From: Burkholderiaceae bacterium
GTDB taxonomy: Bacteria > Pseudomonadota > Gammaproteobacteria > Burkholderiales > Burkholderiaceae_F
NCBI GenBank assembly: GCA_017646335.1
Contig: JAGCMT010000026.1
Span: 1-49,859 of the forward strand
Reading direction: 5' to 3'
Length of the DNA stretch: 49,859 bases
Made by a program: the position numbers and the translations under genes. This document shows positions 9,937-20,361 of the stretch, piece by piece. The notes beneath the pieces were generated by a model, which was not told the origin of the DNA, ran no database searches, and saw only the letters and a list, made by a program, of their open reading frames with translations. The first letter of the stretch is position 1. Each line of letters starts with the position of its first letter.

Positions 9937-10698
9937 ATGACAGATAAAGAAAAGATGCCCTCGAAGGAAACCCATTTCGGTTTCAAGCGTGTTGCTGAAG
10001 AGAAAAAGGCTCAGCAAGTTCGCGATGTGTTTGATTCGGTGGCACCGAAATACGATTTGATGAACGATGTGCTTAGTTTTGGCATGCATCGTTTTTGGAA
10101 GTGGTTTGCTGTTGGTAAGGCTGACGTCGCTCGTGGCATGAAGGTCTTGGATTTGGCAGCCGGTACGGCCGATTTGTCGCTCAAGTTTGCCGAACGTGTT
10201 GGTCGAGACGGTGAAGTTTGGCCGACCGATATTAATCGCAGCATGTTGAGTTTGGGCGCAAAGCGCATGAAGGCCGCTGGTTTTGATATGCCGGTTGTCC
10301 AATGTGACTGTGAAAAGTTGCCTTTCCCTGATAATACGTTTGACGTTGTCATGGTGAGCTTCGGCTTGCGTAACATGACGCACAAAGACCTTGCATTGGC
10401 TGAAATGCAACGTGTTTGTCGTCCGGGCGGCAAGGTGATGGTTTTGGAATTCTCCAAGGTCAATCGCCTTTTGTCGCCGTTCTACGATTTTTATTCTTTC
10501 CGTTTGATGCCTTGGTTGGGCGGCATGATTTCCAACGACAGCGAAAGCTATCGTTATTTGGCTGAATCGATTCGTGTTCATCCGGATCAACCGACTTTGG
10601 CAAAGATGATGGAAGCTACCGGTTTAGAAAACGTGCATTGGCACAACCTCACGTTTGGGGTCTGCGCTTTGCACATTGGTCGTAAAAAGGAAGACTGA
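9937..10698 (+). CDS. ubiE: Ubiquinone/menaquinone C-methyltransferase UbiE
   Basis: A 253-residue SAM-dependent methyltransferase that adds the ring C-methyl group in ubiquinone and/or menaquinone synthesis. The start segment [25 protein letters not shown] and [17 protein letters not shown] are diagnostic for UbiE. The SAM motif is [15 protein letters not shown], followed by [14 protein letters not shown] and the [14 protein letters not shown] motif. The frame is open 26 codons further up inside DUF971, but homology begins at the ATG at 9937. It overlaps the next gene by one base (TGATG), so the trio is translationally coupled. Confidence 0.97.
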   Translation: MTDKEKMPSKETHFGFKRVAEEKKAQQVRDVFDSVAPKYDLMNDVLSFGMHRFWKWFAVGKADVARGMKVLDLAAGTADLSLKFAERVGRDGEVWPTDINRSMLSLGAKRMKAAGFDMPVVQCDCEKLPFPDNTFDVVMVSFGLRNMTHKDLALAEMQRVCRPGGKVMVLEFSKVNRLLSPFYDFYSFRLMPWLGGMISNDSESYRYLAESIRVHPDQPTLAKMMEATGLENVHWHNLTFGVCALHIGRKKED

Positions 10699-11642
10699 TG
10701 AAAAAGTGGATTGCAATTTTGGCAATTGGTTTGACGATGTTGTCGCTTTCGGCCACGGCTGATGCGGCTCGTCGTTTCGGTGGTGGTTTGAGTTTCGGTC
10801 GCTCGGCTCCGGCGCTTCAACGTACGGCACCGGCACCTAAGCCCGCCCTTAATCAACCGAAGGCCGCTCAACAAAATCAACAACGTCCGCAACAAGCCGC
10901 TCCGGCTCAAGCAGCACCGAAGCCCGCTAGCCCCATGCGCGGTATGTTGATGGGTTTGGCTGCCGCTTTGGGTATTACGGCCTTGGCCCATGCATTGGGT
11001 TTTGGTGAAGGTTTTACGCAGTTCTTAATGATTGCCTTGTGTGCAATGTTTGCGTTCTGGGTGATCCGCTTGCTGATGTCGCTCTTCTTGGCTAAACGTA
11101 TGGCCGGTGCCGGATCTGCTGCCGGTGCTGCTTACCAACAGCGTTACGAAGAGCCGGTTCGTTCTGAGCCGATTACGCCGCAACCGTTTGGTACGCAGCA
11201 AGCTCCGATGGCAGGCAGCGTTTTGGATGAAATGAACAAGGGCTCGTTTGAACAAAAGACGATGGAATTGCCGGCCGGCTTTGATGTTGAAGCTTTCTTG
11301 AGCGTGGCAGAAAAGAATTTTGCCAAGATGCAAAAGGCTTGGGATACGGGTAACGTGACGGCATTGTCCGAATTCACCAGCGATGACGTGTTCTTGGCGA
11401 TTACCCACCAATTGCGTGAACGTGGCGCACAAGATTACACGACAGAAATCGTTACGTTGAAGAGTGATTTCCGCGGCATCGTTCGTGATGGTGACGATTA
11501 CTTGGCCGGCGTCCACTTCGACGGTACCTTGAATGTCAACGGCGAAGCCGAACGCGTCGATGAAACGTGGATTCTTGCTAAGCCTGTTAACGGTAAAGGT
11601 GGTTGGTTGCTCTCGGGTATCCACCAAGAAGATCAAGCCTAA
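10698..11642 (+). CDS. Tim44-domain secreted/membrane protein
   Basis: A 314-residue protein. It begins with an export signal ([23 protein letters not shown]), then a low-complexity Ala/Pro/Gln-rich segment (about 35-80), two hydrophobic helices (about 84-100 and 107-128) and a C-terminal Tim44-like domain (about 185-314, with GFDVEAFLSVAEKNFAKMQKAWDTG near its start and a conserved WILAKP near its end). Bacterial Tim44-domain proteins are inner-membrane-associated and mostly uncharacterised. The gene overlaps the ubiE stop by one base and precedes a terminator. In related genomes it accompanies DUF971 and ubiE, so a role in respiratory membrane assembly is possible but unproven. Confidence 0.9.
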   Translation: MKKWIAILAIGLTMLSLSATADAARRFGGGLSFGRSAPALQRTAPAPKPALNQPKAAQQNQQRPQQAAPAQAAPKPASPMRGMLMGLAAALGITALAHALGFGEGFTQFLMIALCAMFAFWVIRLLMSLFLAKRMAGAGSAAGAAYQQRYEEPVRSEPITPQPFGTQQAPMAGSVLDEMNKGSFEQKTMELPAGFDVEAFLSVAEKNFAKMQKAWDTGNVTALSEFTSDDVFLAITHQLRERGAQDYTTEIVTLKSDFRGIVRDGDDYLAGVHFDGTLNVNGEAERVDETWILAKPVNGKGGWLLSGIHQEDQA

Positions 11643-11665
11643 TCGTTGCGTGAAGGCCACACTCT

Positions 11666-11700
11666 AAAGGACTGTTTCTGAAAAGGAACGGTCCTTTTTG
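11666..11700 (+). terminator. Terminator after the ubiE operon
   Basis: The stem AAAGGACTGTTTC (11666-11678) pairs with GGAACGGTCCTTT (11684-11696) with two G-T pairs, and is followed by TTG. It ends the DUF971-ubiE-Tim44 unit. Confidence 0.85.
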
Positions 11701-11785
11701 CTTTCTGAGCAGATTTCTCTGAGTTGGCCAATCCAATGGAGTAAAATGTACAAGATATTTTGTGTACAAAACCTGAGCGGATTTT

Positions 11786-13144
11786 ATGAATATTGTTATT
11801 TTGGCAGCCGGTATGGGCAAGCGTATGCGTTCGCAATTGCCCAAGGTTTTGCAACCTTTGGCAAAGAAGCCGATGTTGCATCATGTGCTCGATAAGGCTC
11901 GTAAAGTAGAAGGAGCCGATCGCATGATTGTTGTGGTCGGTCATGGCGCTGAAGCCGTCAAGGCAAGCTTGGTCGGTCAAGATGATGTCGTTTTTGCGCT
12001 TCAAGCTCAGCAATTGGGTACGGGCCACGCGGTGATGCAAGCATTGGATCATTGTGATGATAATGAACCGACGTTGGTGTTGTTGGGCGATGTTCCGTTG
12101 ATCGAAACGGAGACGTTGGATCGCTTGGTCAAGGTCGCCGGTGATGAAATGGGCCTTTTGACGGTGAAGTTGCCTAATCCCAAGGGTTACGGTCGTATCG
12201 TTCGAGTTGACGGTGAAGTTCGTGCCATCGTTGAAGAAAAGGATGCTACCGAACAAGAGCGCCTTATTGATGAAGTCAATACGGGCATCATGGTTTTGCC
12301 GACTCGAAAGCTTAAAGATTGGTTAGGTAGCCTTAAAAATAACAATGCTCAAGGCGAATATTATTTGACGGACGTTATTGCTATGGCCGTGGCGGATGGG
12401 ATTTCGGTTCATACGGCACAAGCGCAGTGTGCGGCAGAAGTTGAGGGTGTCAACAGCAAGGTGCAGTTGGCTGCTCTTGAGCGCGCTCACCAATTGCAAC
12501 AAGCACAGCGCTTGTTAGAGCAAGGCGTGACGGTGATTGATCCGGCGCGTTTGGATGTGCGCGGCGAGTTGGTTTGCGGTCAAGATGTCCAAATTGATGT
12601 CGGTTGCATCTTCGAGGGTAAAGTGGTCTTGCACGAAGGTGTGAAGGTCGGTGCTTATTGCGTTTTGAAGGATGTGGAAATCGGCGAAGGTTGTGAAATC
12701 TTGCCGTTCTGTCACTTTGACGGTGCCGTGGTCGGTCAAAAGGGGCGTTTAGGTCCTTATTCTCGTTTGCGTCCGGGAACGACTCTTGCTGATGAAACCC
12801 ACATCGGTAACTTCGTTGAAATCAAGAAGTCTGTCGTTGGTCATGGCAGTAAGGTTAACCATCTTTCCTATATCGGCGATACCGATATGGGTGCTCGTGT
12901 CAATATCGGTGCCGGTACCATTACCTGTAACTATGACGGCGTTAATAAGTTCCGCACGACGATTGGTGACGATGCCTTTATCGGTTCGGATACGCAATTA
13001 ATTGCTCCGGTGACGGTGGGCAAGGGAGCAACGTTGGGTGCAGGTACGACCCTTACAAAGGATGCTCCCGAGGACGAGTTGACGTTGAGCCGTGCTCGCC
13101 AATTGACGATTTCCGGTTGGAAGCGTCCAGTCAAGAACAAATAA
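11786..13144 (+). CDS. glmU: Bifunctional UDP-GlcNAc pyrophosphorylase / glucosamine-1-P acetyltransferase
   Basis: A 452-residue bifunctional enzyme making UDP-GlcNAc for peptidoglycan and lipopolysaccharide. The N-terminal uridyltransferase domain has [19 protein letters not shown] (about 6-24) and LGDVPLIE. The C-terminal acetyltransferase is a left-handed beta-helix of hexapeptide repeats (about 250-452), with [37 protein letters not shown] and [13 protein letters not shown]. It is immediately followed by glmS (21 bp), the enzyme acting two steps earlier, so they are probably co-transcribed. Upstream are two TGTACA arms (11747-11752, 11763-11768) of unknown meaning. Confidence 0.98.
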   Translation: MNIVILAAGMGKRMRSQLPKVLQPLAKKPMLHHVLDKARKVEGADRMIVVVGHGAEAVKASLVGQDDVVFALQAQQLGTGHAVMQALDHCDDNEPTLVLLGDVPLIETETLDRLVKVAGDEMGLLTVKLPNPKGYGRIVRVDGEVRAIVEEKDATEQERLIDEVNTGIMVLPTRKLKDWLGSLKNNNAQGEYYLTDVIAMAVADGISVHTAQAQCAAEVEGVNSKVQLAALERAHQLQQAQRLLEQGVTVIDPARLDVRGELVCGQDVQIDVGCIFEGKVVLHEGVKVGAYCVLKDVEIGEGCEILPFCHFDGAVVGQKGRLGPYSRLRPGTTLADETHIGNFVEIKKSVVGHGSKVNHLSYIGDTDMGARVNIGAGTITCNYDGVNKFRTTIGDDAFIGSDTQLIAPVTVGKGATLGAGTTLTKDAPEDELTLSRARQLTISGWKRPVKNK

Positions 13145-13165
13145 TCAGTTAAAGGATCAAAAGTT

Positions 13166-14989
13166 ATGTGCGGTATTGTTGCAAGCGCCAGTCATCGTGA
13201 CATCGTTCCGGTGTTGCTCGAGGGTTTGAAGCGTCTTGAGTATCGTGGCTATGACAGCTGTGGTGTGGCCGTTTGGGATCAAGGCTTAAAGCGTGCGCGT
13301 AGCGTCGCTCGAGTCTCCGAATTGGCCGATCAGGTCAAGGAAGAAACGATCACGGGTTCGTTGGGTATTGCTCATACGCGATGGGCAACGCATGGCGCAC
13401 CGGCCGTGGTGAATGCTCACCCGCATTTCGCCGGTGATACGATTGCTTTGGTTCATAACGGCATTATTGAAAATTACGAAGAAATTCGTGAAGAGTTGGC
13501 TGCCAAGGGTGTTGAATTTGCCGGTCAAACGGATACCGAAGTTTTGGCTTATTTGGTCCGCGATTGCTACGAGGGCGATCTCTTGAAGGCTGTTTTTGCC
13601 GCATTGAATCGCGTTCGTGGTGCCTATGCTATCGCCGTTTTCGATAAGGACGAACCCAACCGCTTGGTTTTGGCTCGTCAAGGCTCGCCTTTGGTAATGG
13701 GCGTGGGCGAAGGTGAAATGTTTGCCGCCTCCGATACGATCGCATTGGCCGGTGAGACGGAAAACTTCATTTACTTGGAAGACGGTGACGTTGTTGACGT
13801 AACGCCTAGTCACTATGAGATCTATTCTCACCAAGGTGAACAATACGTTCCTGTCGAACGTGAAGTGCGTCATGTACGAGCCTTCTCCAACTCGGTTGAG
13901 TTGGGTCCGTATCGCCATTACATGCAAAAGGAAATTTTTGAACAACCGCGTGCCATTGGTGAAACGTTAGAAGGCGTTGTTGCTATTACCCCGGAACTTT
14001 TCGGTGATAAGGCTCAGGAAGTCTTTGAGGGTATCGATCGCATTTTGGTTTTGGCTTGTGGTACTTCTTACTATGCCGGTTTGACCGCAAAGTATTGGTT
14101 GGAATCCATTGCCGGTGTGCCCGTTGATGTGGAAATCGCTAGCGAATACCGCTATCGCACGAGCGTACCGAATCCGAATACGTTGGTTGTCACGATTTCT
14201 CAATCCGGTGAAACGGCCGATACGATCGCCGCTTTGAAGCATGCACGCTCCTTGGGTATGGATAAGACGTTGACGATCTGTAACGTTGCTACGAGCGCCA
14301 TGGTTCGAGAAAGCCTCTTGCATTACATCACGCGCGCCGGCGTTGAAATTGGCGTGGCTTCTACAAAGGCGTTCACGACGCAATTGGCCGCCCTTTTCTT
14401 GATGACGTTGACGATTGCTAAGGTTAAGGGCCGCTTGTCTGCACAACAAGAAGCCGAGTACATGAAGCTTTTGCGTCACATGTCTCAAGCCGTTGCTAAT
14501 GTGTTGGCATTGGAACCGCAAGTGATGGCATGGGCAGATCGTTTTGTGACCAAGCACAATGCGCTCTTCTTGGGTCGTGGTATGCACTATCCGATTGCCT
14601 TGGAAGGTGCTTTGAAGTTGAAAGAGATTTCTTACATTCACGCTGAAGCCTACCCGGCCGGTGAATTGAAGCACGGCCCGTTGGCATTGGTCGATGAGTC
14701 GATGCCGGTCGTGACGGTGGCTCCGAACGATGAGCTTTTGGAAAAGCTCAAGAGCAATATGAAGGAAGTGGAAGCTCGCAAGGGTGAACTTTATGTCTTT
14801 GCCGATGCGGATACGGGTTTGGAAGGTTCCGAACGAATCCATGTGATTCGTATGCCGGAAAACTATGGCGCACTCTCTCCGATCCTTCACGTCATTCCGT
14901 TGCAATTGTTGGCCTATCACACGGCCTTGGCTCGCGGCAATGACGTCGATAAGCCTCGCAACCTTGCCAAGAGCGTGACGGTTGAGTAA
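13166..14989 (+). CDS. glmS: Glutamine-fructose-6-phosphate aminotransferase (isomerizing)
   Basis: A 607-residue enzyme forming glucosamine-6-phosphate from fructose-6-phosphate and glutamine, the first committed step of amino-sugar synthesis. The N-terminal nucleophile is Cys2 (MCGIVAS). The glutaminase domain has [19 protein letters not shown] and [11 protein letters not shown]; the two SIS domains follow ([19 protein letters not shown], then [20 protein letters not shown]). The C-terminal ...[12 protein letters not shown] closes the active site. It has a good RBS (AAAGGA) and is 21 bp after glmU. No glmS ribozyme leader is present in this short gap. Confidence 0.98.
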   Translation: MCGIVASASHRDIVPVLLEGLKRLEYRGYDSCGVAVWDQGLKRARSVARVSELADQVKEETITGSLGIAHTRWATHGAPAVVNAHPHFAGDTIALVHNGIIENYEEIREELAAKGVEFAGQTDTEVLAYLVRDCYEGDLLKAVFAALNRVRGAYAIAVFDKDEPNRLVLARQGSPLVMGVGEGEMFAASDTIALAGETENFIYLEDGDVVDVTPSHYEIYSHQGEQYVPVEREVRHVRAFSNSVELGPYRHYMQKEIFEQPRAIGETLEGVVAITPELFGDKAQEVFEGIDRILVLACGTSYYAGLTAKYWLESIAGVPVDVEIASEYRYRTSVPNPNTLVVTISQSGETADTIAALKHARSLGMDKTLTICNVATSAMVRESLLHYITRAGVEIGVASTKAFTTQLAALFLMTLTIAKVKGRLSAQQEAEYMKLLRHMSQAVANVLALEPQVMAWADRFVTKHNALFLGRGMHYPIALEGALKLKEISYIHAEAYPAGELKHGPLALVDESMPVVTVAPNDELLEKLKSNMKEVEARKGELYVFADADTGLEGSERIHVIRMPENYGALSPILHVIPLQLLAYHTALARGNDVDKPRNLAKSVTVE

Positions 14990-15010
14990 ATAATCATCAG
15001 AAAGCAAAAT

Positions 15011-15040
15011 GGCCACCCTTTTGGGTGGCCGTTTTCGTTT
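15011..15040 (+). terminator. Terminator after glmS
   Basis: A perfect 8-bp stem GGCCACCC (15011-15018) / GGGTGGCC (15023-15030) with a TTTT loop and a following GTTTTCGTTT tract. The T-tract runs into a parS-like site. Confidence 0.9.
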
Positions 15041-15051
15041 CATGTGAAACA
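15036..15051. promoter_or_regulatory. parS-like site between glmS and marC
   Basis: CGTTTCATGTGAAACA matches the parS consensus at 14 of 16 positions (changes at positions 1 and 8). Eleven bases further right, TGTTTCACG (15062-15070) is an exact half-site overlapping the marC stop. The site overlaps the T-tract of the glmS terminator. ParB binding is inferred. Confidence 0.5.
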
Positions 15052-15065
15052 AATGCGAAATTGTT

Positions 15066-15716
15066 TCACGCGCCGGTCATAAAGGTACGAATGCCGGAGC
15101 CTAAGAACTGAACACCGATACAGATCAATAAAAATCCCATAACCTTGCTTAAGACAACGGTGCCGGAGGAGCCCATAATCTTGGCACAGTAATTGGCTGA
15201 GCGCATCATTAACCAGCAAACCATGCAACAGAAAATGATGGCGAGCGTCATCATAAAGAATGTACCGACTTGGTCTTGAAGCGTCGGGAATTCGGCGATC
15301 TCGGTTGAAAAGCCGATTAAAACGGCCATGGTACCAGGGCCGGAAATCATCGGCATGGCAATCGGAAAGAAAGCGTAATCTTCGCGGTCGCGGCGCACAA
15401 GCGGCGCTTTGTTCGGGCTGGCTTCGCCAAAAAGCATTCGATAACCAATCACGGCAACAACAAAACCGCCGGCAATACGCAAGGCGCCGTATGAGATGCC
15501 GAACGCGGCCAATAACAAGTTGCCAGCCAAAAGGCTGATAAACATGATGATGGCGGCATAAATGCAAGACCAAAGGGCTTGGGATTTTCGGTGCTTTTCA
15601 TCCATGCCTTGAGTGAGGCTGATGAAAAGAGGAATCTTGGACGGCGGATTGGTCATGACCAATAAACTGGCTAAGCCGGCCAAAAAGAAGTCTAAATGCA
15701 AAAAATCAAGAGACAT
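15066..15716 (-). CDS. MarC family integral membrane protein
   Basis: A 216-residue inner-membrane protein of the MarC (UPF0056) family, with six likely transmembrane helices. Family signatures are NPPSKIPLFISLTQGM near the N-terminus, GGFVVAVIGYRML in the middle and AMPMISGPGTMAVLIGF. Function is unknown; despite the name, the E. coli member is not needed for multidrug resistance. The frame stays open further up, but the ATG at 15716 is preceded by GGGGGTGG and starts the hydrophobic N-terminus (MSLDFLHLDFFLAG). It converges on glmS. Confidence 0.9.
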   Translation of the reverse strand: MSLDFLHLDFFLAGLASLLVMTNPPSKIPLFISLTQGMDEKHRKSQALWSCIYAAIIMFISLLAGNLLLAAFGISYGALRIAGGFVVAVIGYRMLFGEASPNKAPLVRRDREDYAFFPIAMPMISGPGTMAVLIGFSTEIAEFPTLQDQVGTFFMMTLAIIFCCMVCWLMMRSANYCAKIMGSSGTVVLSKVMGFLLICIGVQFLGSGIRTFMTGA

Positions 15717-15853
15717 AAAACCACCCCCGGGGGCGGAGAGAAACTGAAGTGTCGTTATTGTCCTCTTCTTCAATGGGCTCTGCAAGAAATTTCGTTATTC
15801 GTTTACCGAAAATTAATATTTCATAAAGATTGATGCTTTTTTCTGTTCAATAA

Positions 15854-15884
15854 TTACGACAAAACATAAAAGTTGTGATATAAA
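15854..15884 (+). promoter_or_regulatory. Candidate promoter of the RND efflux operon
   Basis: An extended -10, TG-A-TATAAA (15876-15884), with a possible -35 TTACGA (15854-15859) at a long 19-bp spacing. Its predicted start point falls at the TGAACGTTCA palindrome, so a repressor bound there would block transcription. Confidence 0.4.
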
Positions 15885-15891
15885 CACTGAA

Positions 15892-15901
15892 TGAACGTTC
15901 A
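15892..15901. promoter_or_regulatory. Candidate TetR operator of the efflux operon
   Basis: A perfect 10-bp palindrome TGAACGTTCA, flanked by partly symmetric bases, sits about 90 bp before the adaptor gene. Short palindromes of this type are common operators of AcrR/TetR regulators, and a TetR gene ends this operon. Confidence 0.5.
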
Positions 15902-15919
15902 GTCACTCGAGAGAGTGCC

Positions 15920-15935
15920 TCTTTATTAATAAAGA
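15920..15935. promoter_or_regulatory. 16-bp AT-rich perfect palindrome upstream of the efflux operon
   Basis: TCTTTATTAATAAAGA is a perfect palindrome lying between the candidate operator and the adaptor start codon. It may be a second regulator site or an RNA hairpin in the 5' leader. A smaller stem CACTC/GAGTG (15904-15917) lies between the two. Confidence 0.35.
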
Positions 15936-15989
15936 AGAAAGAAATCGCCCTCAATAAAAGGACGATGATTGACTTTGGAGAGTCAAATA

Positions 15990-17102
15990 ATGACTTTTAA
16001 ATTTATCCCGAAATCTGCAGCTGTTGCCTGCGCTGTTGTTGCTGCCTTCTCTTTGGCTGGTTGCAACAAGCAAGCTGCTCCGATGGCTCGTCCGGCTCCG
16101 CAAGTGAAGGTTGTGGATGTGACGCTTTCCTCGCCGTTGATGACGACGGAATTGAGCGGCCGTACGAACGCCTATGAAGTCGCCGAGGTTCGCCCGCAAG
16201 TCAGCGGCATCATTACTAAGCGAGTCTATAAGGAAGGTCAGGATGTGAAGGCGGGTGATCCGCTTTATCAAATCGATGCCGCTTTGTACGAAGCTGCCTT
16301 GGCTCAAGCTCAAGCCAATTACAACTTGGCCGTGGCTGAAGCTCGCCGTGCCGCAGAATTGGTGAAGGTGAAGGCCGTTAGTAAGCAAGTTCATGATCAA
16401 GCGCAAGCTACCTTGAAAACGGCTGCAGCAGCCTTGAAGACGGCCAAGACGAATTTGGCCTACACGCAAGTGCAAAGCCCGATTTCCGGTCGCGTCGGTC
16501 GCTCCGAAGTGACGCCGGGCGCGTTGGTCAACGCTTATCAAGTTCAATACTTGACGACCGTTCAACAGCTCGATCCCATTTATGTCGACGTTCGTCAAAC
16601 GGGTGCCGATATGCTTCGTTTGAAGCGTGATCTTGCCTCGGGCAAGATCAAAACCACTGAAGGTGCCGTTGCCGTGACGTTGTTGATGGAAGACGGCTCG
16701 ACTTATCAACACAAGGGTACGTTGGAATTTACGGGTGAGACCGTTGACCAAGGTACGGGCATGATCAATTTGCGCGCTGTGTTCCCGAATCCGAACAAAG
16801 ACCTCTTGCCGGGTATGTTTGTCCGCGCTCGTTTGGAAGAAGGTGTTCGCCCGGACTCCGTGTTGTTGTCTCAACGTTGCGTGATGCATGACCCGAAGGG
16901 TACGCCGTACGTGTTTGTGTTGACGGCTGACAATAAGGTTGCTCGTCGTGACCTTGTCGCTAAGCGTACGATCGGTACGAATTGGTTGGTCGAGTCCGGT
17001 TTGAAGGCCGGTGAACGTGTTGTCATCGAAGGTTTGCAATCCATTCGCGATGGCATGACCGTTCGTGTTGCCGGTGGTGAACAAAAGCCCGCAGCCAAGT
17101 AA
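15990..17102 (+). CDS. RND efflux periplasmic adaptor (membrane fusion) lipoprotein
   Basis: A 370-residue AcrA/MexA-type adaptor that links the inner-membrane pump to the outer-membrane channel. The N-terminus is a lipoprotein signal with lipobox LAGC (Cys25). Then come a beta-barrel/lipoyl segment (RPQVSGIITKRVYKEGQDVKAGDPLYQID), a coiled-coil hairpin (about 95-165, rich in Ala and Gln), the second lipoyl half (YTQVQSPISGRVGRSEVTPG) and the membrane-proximal domain. The frame is open from a TTG at 15969, but GGAG at 15977-15980 serves the ATG at 15990. First gene of a four-gene operon; the pump gene follows after 31 bp. Confidence 0.95.
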   Translation: MTFKFIPKSAAVACAVVAAFSLAGCNKQAAPMARPAPQVKVVDVTLSSPLMTTELSGRTNAYEVAEVRPQVSGIITKRVYKEGQDVKAGDPLYQIDAALYEAALAQAQANYNLAVAEARRAAELVKVKAVSKQVHDQAQATLKTAAAALKTAKTNLAYTQVQSPISGRVGRSEVTPGALVNAYQVQYLTTVQQLDPIYVDVRQTGADMLRLKRDLASGKIKTTEGAVAVTLLMEDGSTYQHKGTLEFTGETVDQGTGMINLRAVFPNPNKDLLPGMFVRARLEEGVRPDSVLLSQRCVMHDPKGTPYVFVLTADNKVARRDLVAKRTIGTNWLVESGLKAGERVVIEGLQSIRDGMTVRVAGGEQKPAAK

Positions 17103-17133
17103 CCAGCAAACGTTAGGCTAGAGGTAAACATAT

Positions 17134-20100
17134 ATGTCTCGATTTTTTATTGGGCGTCCGATTTTTGCTTGGGTGATCGCAATTGTGATCATGCTGGCAG
17201 GCGTTCTGTCGATCACGCGTTTGCCGGTGTCCCAATACCCGCAAATCGCTCCTCCCCAAGTAACGGTGACGGCAACGTATCCCGGTGCTTCGGCAGAAAC
17301 GATCGAAAATACGATTACGCAACAAGTTGAACAAGCCATGACGGGCTTGGACGGTTATTTGTATATGGCCTCCAATTCCGACAGTACGGGTCGTGTTTCT
17401 ATCAACATCACTTTTGAAGCCGGTACCGATCCTGATATTGCTCAGGTGCAAGTGCAAAACAAGTTGAAGAAGGTTGAATCGAGCCTTCCGCAAGTGGTTC
17501 AAAAGTTGGGTGTCAGCGTCGAAAAGTCGTCTGCTAACTTCTTGATGGTGGTGGGCTTTGTTGACAAGAACGGCAAGTTGAATGAAACCGACTTGAGTGA
17601 CTATTTGGTCAACAACGTTCAAGAACCGCTTTCTCGCGTCCAAGGCGTCGGTGAAGTGGAAGTGTTCGGTAGCTCTTACGCTATGCGTATTTGGCTCGAT
17701 CCGGAAAAGTTGAATAAGTACAACTTGTCCGCTTACGAGATTGTCAGTGCAATCGAAGAGCAAAACGTTCAGGTGCCTGTCGGTCAGGTGGGTAACTTCC
17801 CGTCTAAAGATCGCTATGAGTTGAACGCCATCGTTAACGCCATGAGCTTGTTGGAAACGGTTGAAGACTTTGAGCAAATCATGGTCAAGACCAATACTGA
17901 CGGTTCTCGCGTCTTGATGAAGGACGTCGCTCGCGTAGAAATGGGCTCTGAAAGCTACCATGTGCTCGCTTTGTATAACGGTTTGCCCTCCACGGGTATG
18001 GCTATTAAGTTGGCCTCCGGTGCAAACGCAATGGATACGAGCGATGCCGTGAAGGCTGCTTTGAATGAAATGAGTGACTTCTTCCCCGAAGGGGTGGAGT
18101 GGGTGGTCCCGTATGACACGACGCCGTTCGTTCGTATTTCCATTGAAGAAGTGATTCAAACGTTGTGCGAAGCCATCGTTTTGGTGGTCTTCGTGATGTT
18201 CTTGTTCTTGCAAAACTGGCGAGCCACGTTGATTCCGACGATTGCTGTGCCGGTGGTGCTTTTGGGTACCTTCGGTGTTTTGGCCGCTTTGGGCTATTCG
18301 ATCAATGTGCTGACGATGTTCGCCATGGTGCTTGCTATCGGTTTGCTCGTGGACGATGCCATTGTGGTGGTGGAAAACGTCGAACGTGTGATGCGAACGG
18401 AGAATTTGCATCCGCGTGAAGCCACGATTAAGTCGATGGAACAAATCACGGGTGCTTTGATCGGTATCGCCATGGTGCTTTCTGCCGTGTTCGTGCCGAT
18501 GGCTTTCTTCGGTGGTTCTACCGGTGTGATTTATCGTCAGTTTGCCGTGACGATTGTGGCATCGATGACGCTTTCCGTTTTGGTTGCCTTGATTTTGACG
18601 CCGGCATTGTGCGCTACGATGCTTAAGCCGATTGATGCAGAGCATCATGACAACAAGCAAGGTTTCTTCGGTAACTTTAACCGAGGTTTTGAGCGTTTCT
18701 CTCACTGGGTTCGCCATAAGGTCGGTCAAATGGCCGCCCATATCTTGCGTTGCTTGGCGATTTATGCCGTCATTATCGGCGGTATGGTGTTCGGCTTCCA
18801 AAAGTTGCCCTCTAGCTTTATGCCGGGTGAAGACCAAGGCGTGTTGCTTGTGCAAATGACGTTGCCGCAAAATGCTTCCCAACAACAAACGCAAGATGTG
18901 TTGGCTCGCGTCCGTGATTACTTCGAAACCAAGGAAAAGGCGACGGTCGAGTCCGTCTTTACGATTTCCGGCTTCTCTTTTGGTGGTACGGGCCAAAATA
19001 CGGGTCTTGCCTTTATTCGTTTGAAAGACTGGGATGAGCGCCCCGGCGAAGCAATGCACGTGAATGCCATTGCCGGTCGTGCGATGGGTACGTTTGCTCA
19101 ATGGATGGATGCCAAGGTTTACGCATTCCCGCCGCCTGCAATTCCGGAATTGGGTATGGCTGACGGTTTCGACGTGTACTTGCAAGCCAAGGCTAACCAA
19201 ACGCACGAAGAATTGATCCAAACCCGAAATATGTTCTTGGGTATGGCCAATGGCGATTCTCGCTTGACGATGGTTCGCCCCAACGGTATGGAAGATACGC
19301 CGCAATTGCGTTTGGTTGTTGATACGCAAAAGGTGCGAGCATTGGGTATTTCCTTGTCGGAGGTGAACGCCACCTTGACCACCGTCTGGGCAAGTTCTTA
19401 CGTCAATGACTTCTTGGATCGCGGTCGCGTTAAGAAGGTTTATGTCCAAGGTGATACGCAATTCCGTCAAACGCCGGAAGATTTGGGTAAGTGGTACGTG
19501 AAGAACAACCGTGGTGAAATGGTTCCGTTCTCGGCATTCTCCAAGGTCGAGTGGGATTACGGTTCTCCGCGTCTTGAACGTTTCAACGGTTTGTCCGCTG
19601 TGAATATTCAAGGTAACGCAGCACCCGGCTTCTCCTCTGGTGATGCAATGGCTGCGGTTCAAGAGCTTGCACAAAAGTTGCCTGCTGGCTACGGCATTTC
19701 TTGGACGGGTGTTTCTTATCAAGAAAAGGAATCTGCCGGTCAAGCAGCGCCCTTGTACGCCTTGTCGATTTTGGTCGTGTTCTTGTGCTTGGCTGCTTTG
19801 TATGAAAGTTGGTCCATTCCGGCGGCTGTCATCATGGTCATTCCGATGGGGGTGATCGGTGCTTTGGCATTGACGGCGTTGCGCGGTTTGAATAACGACA
19901 TTTACTTCCAGGTCGGTCTTGTGACGACGATCGGTTTGGTCAGTAAGAATGCGATTTTGATCGTGGAATTCGCTAAGGAATTGCATGATCGCGGTGAAGA
20001 CATTGTCCATGCCGCCATCGATGCCGTTCGTTTGCGTTTGCGTCCGATCGTGATGACCTCGTTGGCATTCGGTCTTGGCGTGTTGCCGTTGGCAATGGCT

Positions 20101-20361
20101 AGCGGTGCCGGTTCCGGCGCTCAAAATGCCATCGGTTGGGGTGTTTTGGGTGGCATGATCACGGGTACGTTCTTGTGCGTGTTGTTCGTGCCGATCTTCT
20201 ACGTGATGATTATGAAGTTCACGGGTAACGCCAACGACCATAAGATCGACATTCATGCGGTTGCCGAGCAAGCCATGAAGGAAGAAGAAGAGGGTGAAAC
20301 GGTCTATTTGGATCGTATCGAACAAAAGCAAAAGTACGGTGATAGCAATGAAAATCGTTAA
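17134..20361 (+). CDS. RND multidrug efflux pump, HAE1 family (AcrB/MexB-like)
   Basis: A 1075-residue proton-driven drug exporter of the inner membrane. It has the 12-helix RND layout: first helix at about 10-28, large periplasmic porter loops (about 30-340 and 560-870) and helix groups at about 340-540 and 870-1040. The proton relay is intact: Asp407-Asp408 in TM4 ([13 protein letters not shown]) and Lys938 in TM10 ([13 protein letters not shown]). The conserved [14 protein letters not shown] start and [13 protein letters not shown] are present. Substrates cannot be predicted from sequence. It overlaps the channel gene by 14 bp. A 1072-codon antisense frame here is a codon-usage artefact. 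Confidence 0.97.
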   Translation: MSRFFIGRPIFAWVIAIVIMLAGVLSITRLPVSQYPQIAPPQVTVTATYPGASAETIENTITQQVEQAMTGLDGYLYMASNSDSTGRVSINITFEAGTDPDIAQVQVQNKLKKVESSLPQVVQKLGVSVEKSSANFLMVVGFVDKNGKLNETDLSDYLVNNVQEPLSRVQGVGEVEVFGSSYAMRIWLDPEKLNKYNLSAYEIVSAIEEQNVQVPVGQVGNFPSKDRYELNAIVNAMSLLETVEDFEQIMVKTNTDGSRVLMKDVARVEMGSESYHVLALYNGLPSTGMAIKLASGANAMDTSDAVKAALNEMSDFFPEGVEWVVPYDTTPFVRISIEEVIQTLCEAIVLVVFVMFLFLQNWRATLIPTIAVPVVLLGTFGVLAALGYSINVLTMFAMVLAIGLLVDDAIVVVENVERVMRTENLHPREATIKSMEQITGALIGIAMVLSAVFVPMAFFGGSTGVIYRQFAVTIVASMTLSVLVALILTPALCATMLKPIDAEHHDNKQGFFGNFNRGFERFSHWVRHKVGQMAAHILRCLAIYAVIIGGMVFGFQKLPSSFMPGEDQGVLLVQMTLPQNASQQQTQDVLARVRDYFETKEKATVESVFTISGFSFGGTGQNTGLAFIRLKDWDERPGEAMHVNAIAGRAMGTFAQWMDAKVYAFPPPAIPELGMADGFDVYLQAKANQTHEELIQTRNMFLGMANGDSRLTMVRPNGMEDTPQLRLVVDTQKVRALGISLSEVNATLTTVWASSYVNDFLDRGRVKKVYVQGDTQFRQTPEDLGKWYVKNNRGEMVPFSAFSKVEWDYGSPRLERFNGLSAVNIQGNAAPGFSSGDAMAAVQELAQKLPAGYGISWTGVSYQEKESAGQAAPLYALSILVVFLCLAALYESWSIPAAVIMVIPMGVIGALALTALRGLNNDIYFQVGLVTTIGLVSKNAILIVEFAKELHDRGEDIVHAAIDAVRLRLRPIVMTSLAFGLGVLPLAMASGAGSGAQNAIGWGVLGGMITGTFLCVLFVPIFYVMIMKFTGNANDHKIDIHAVAEQAMKEEEEGETVYLDRIEQKQKYGDSNENR

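Noticed and set aside
13145..13165. A glmS ribozyme before glmS
   Set aside because: The gap to glmU is only 21 bp, far too short, and the ribozyme is typical of Gram-positive bacteria.
15951..17084. A 377-codon antisense frame over the adaptor gene
   Set aside because: Codon-usage shadow of a well-supported periplasmic adaptor gene.
17113..20331. A 1072-codon antisense frame over the RND pump gene
   Set aside because: It mirrors the pump gene almost end to end, has a His/Arg/Thr-rich composition and no recognisable domain. The RND protein has all functional residues.
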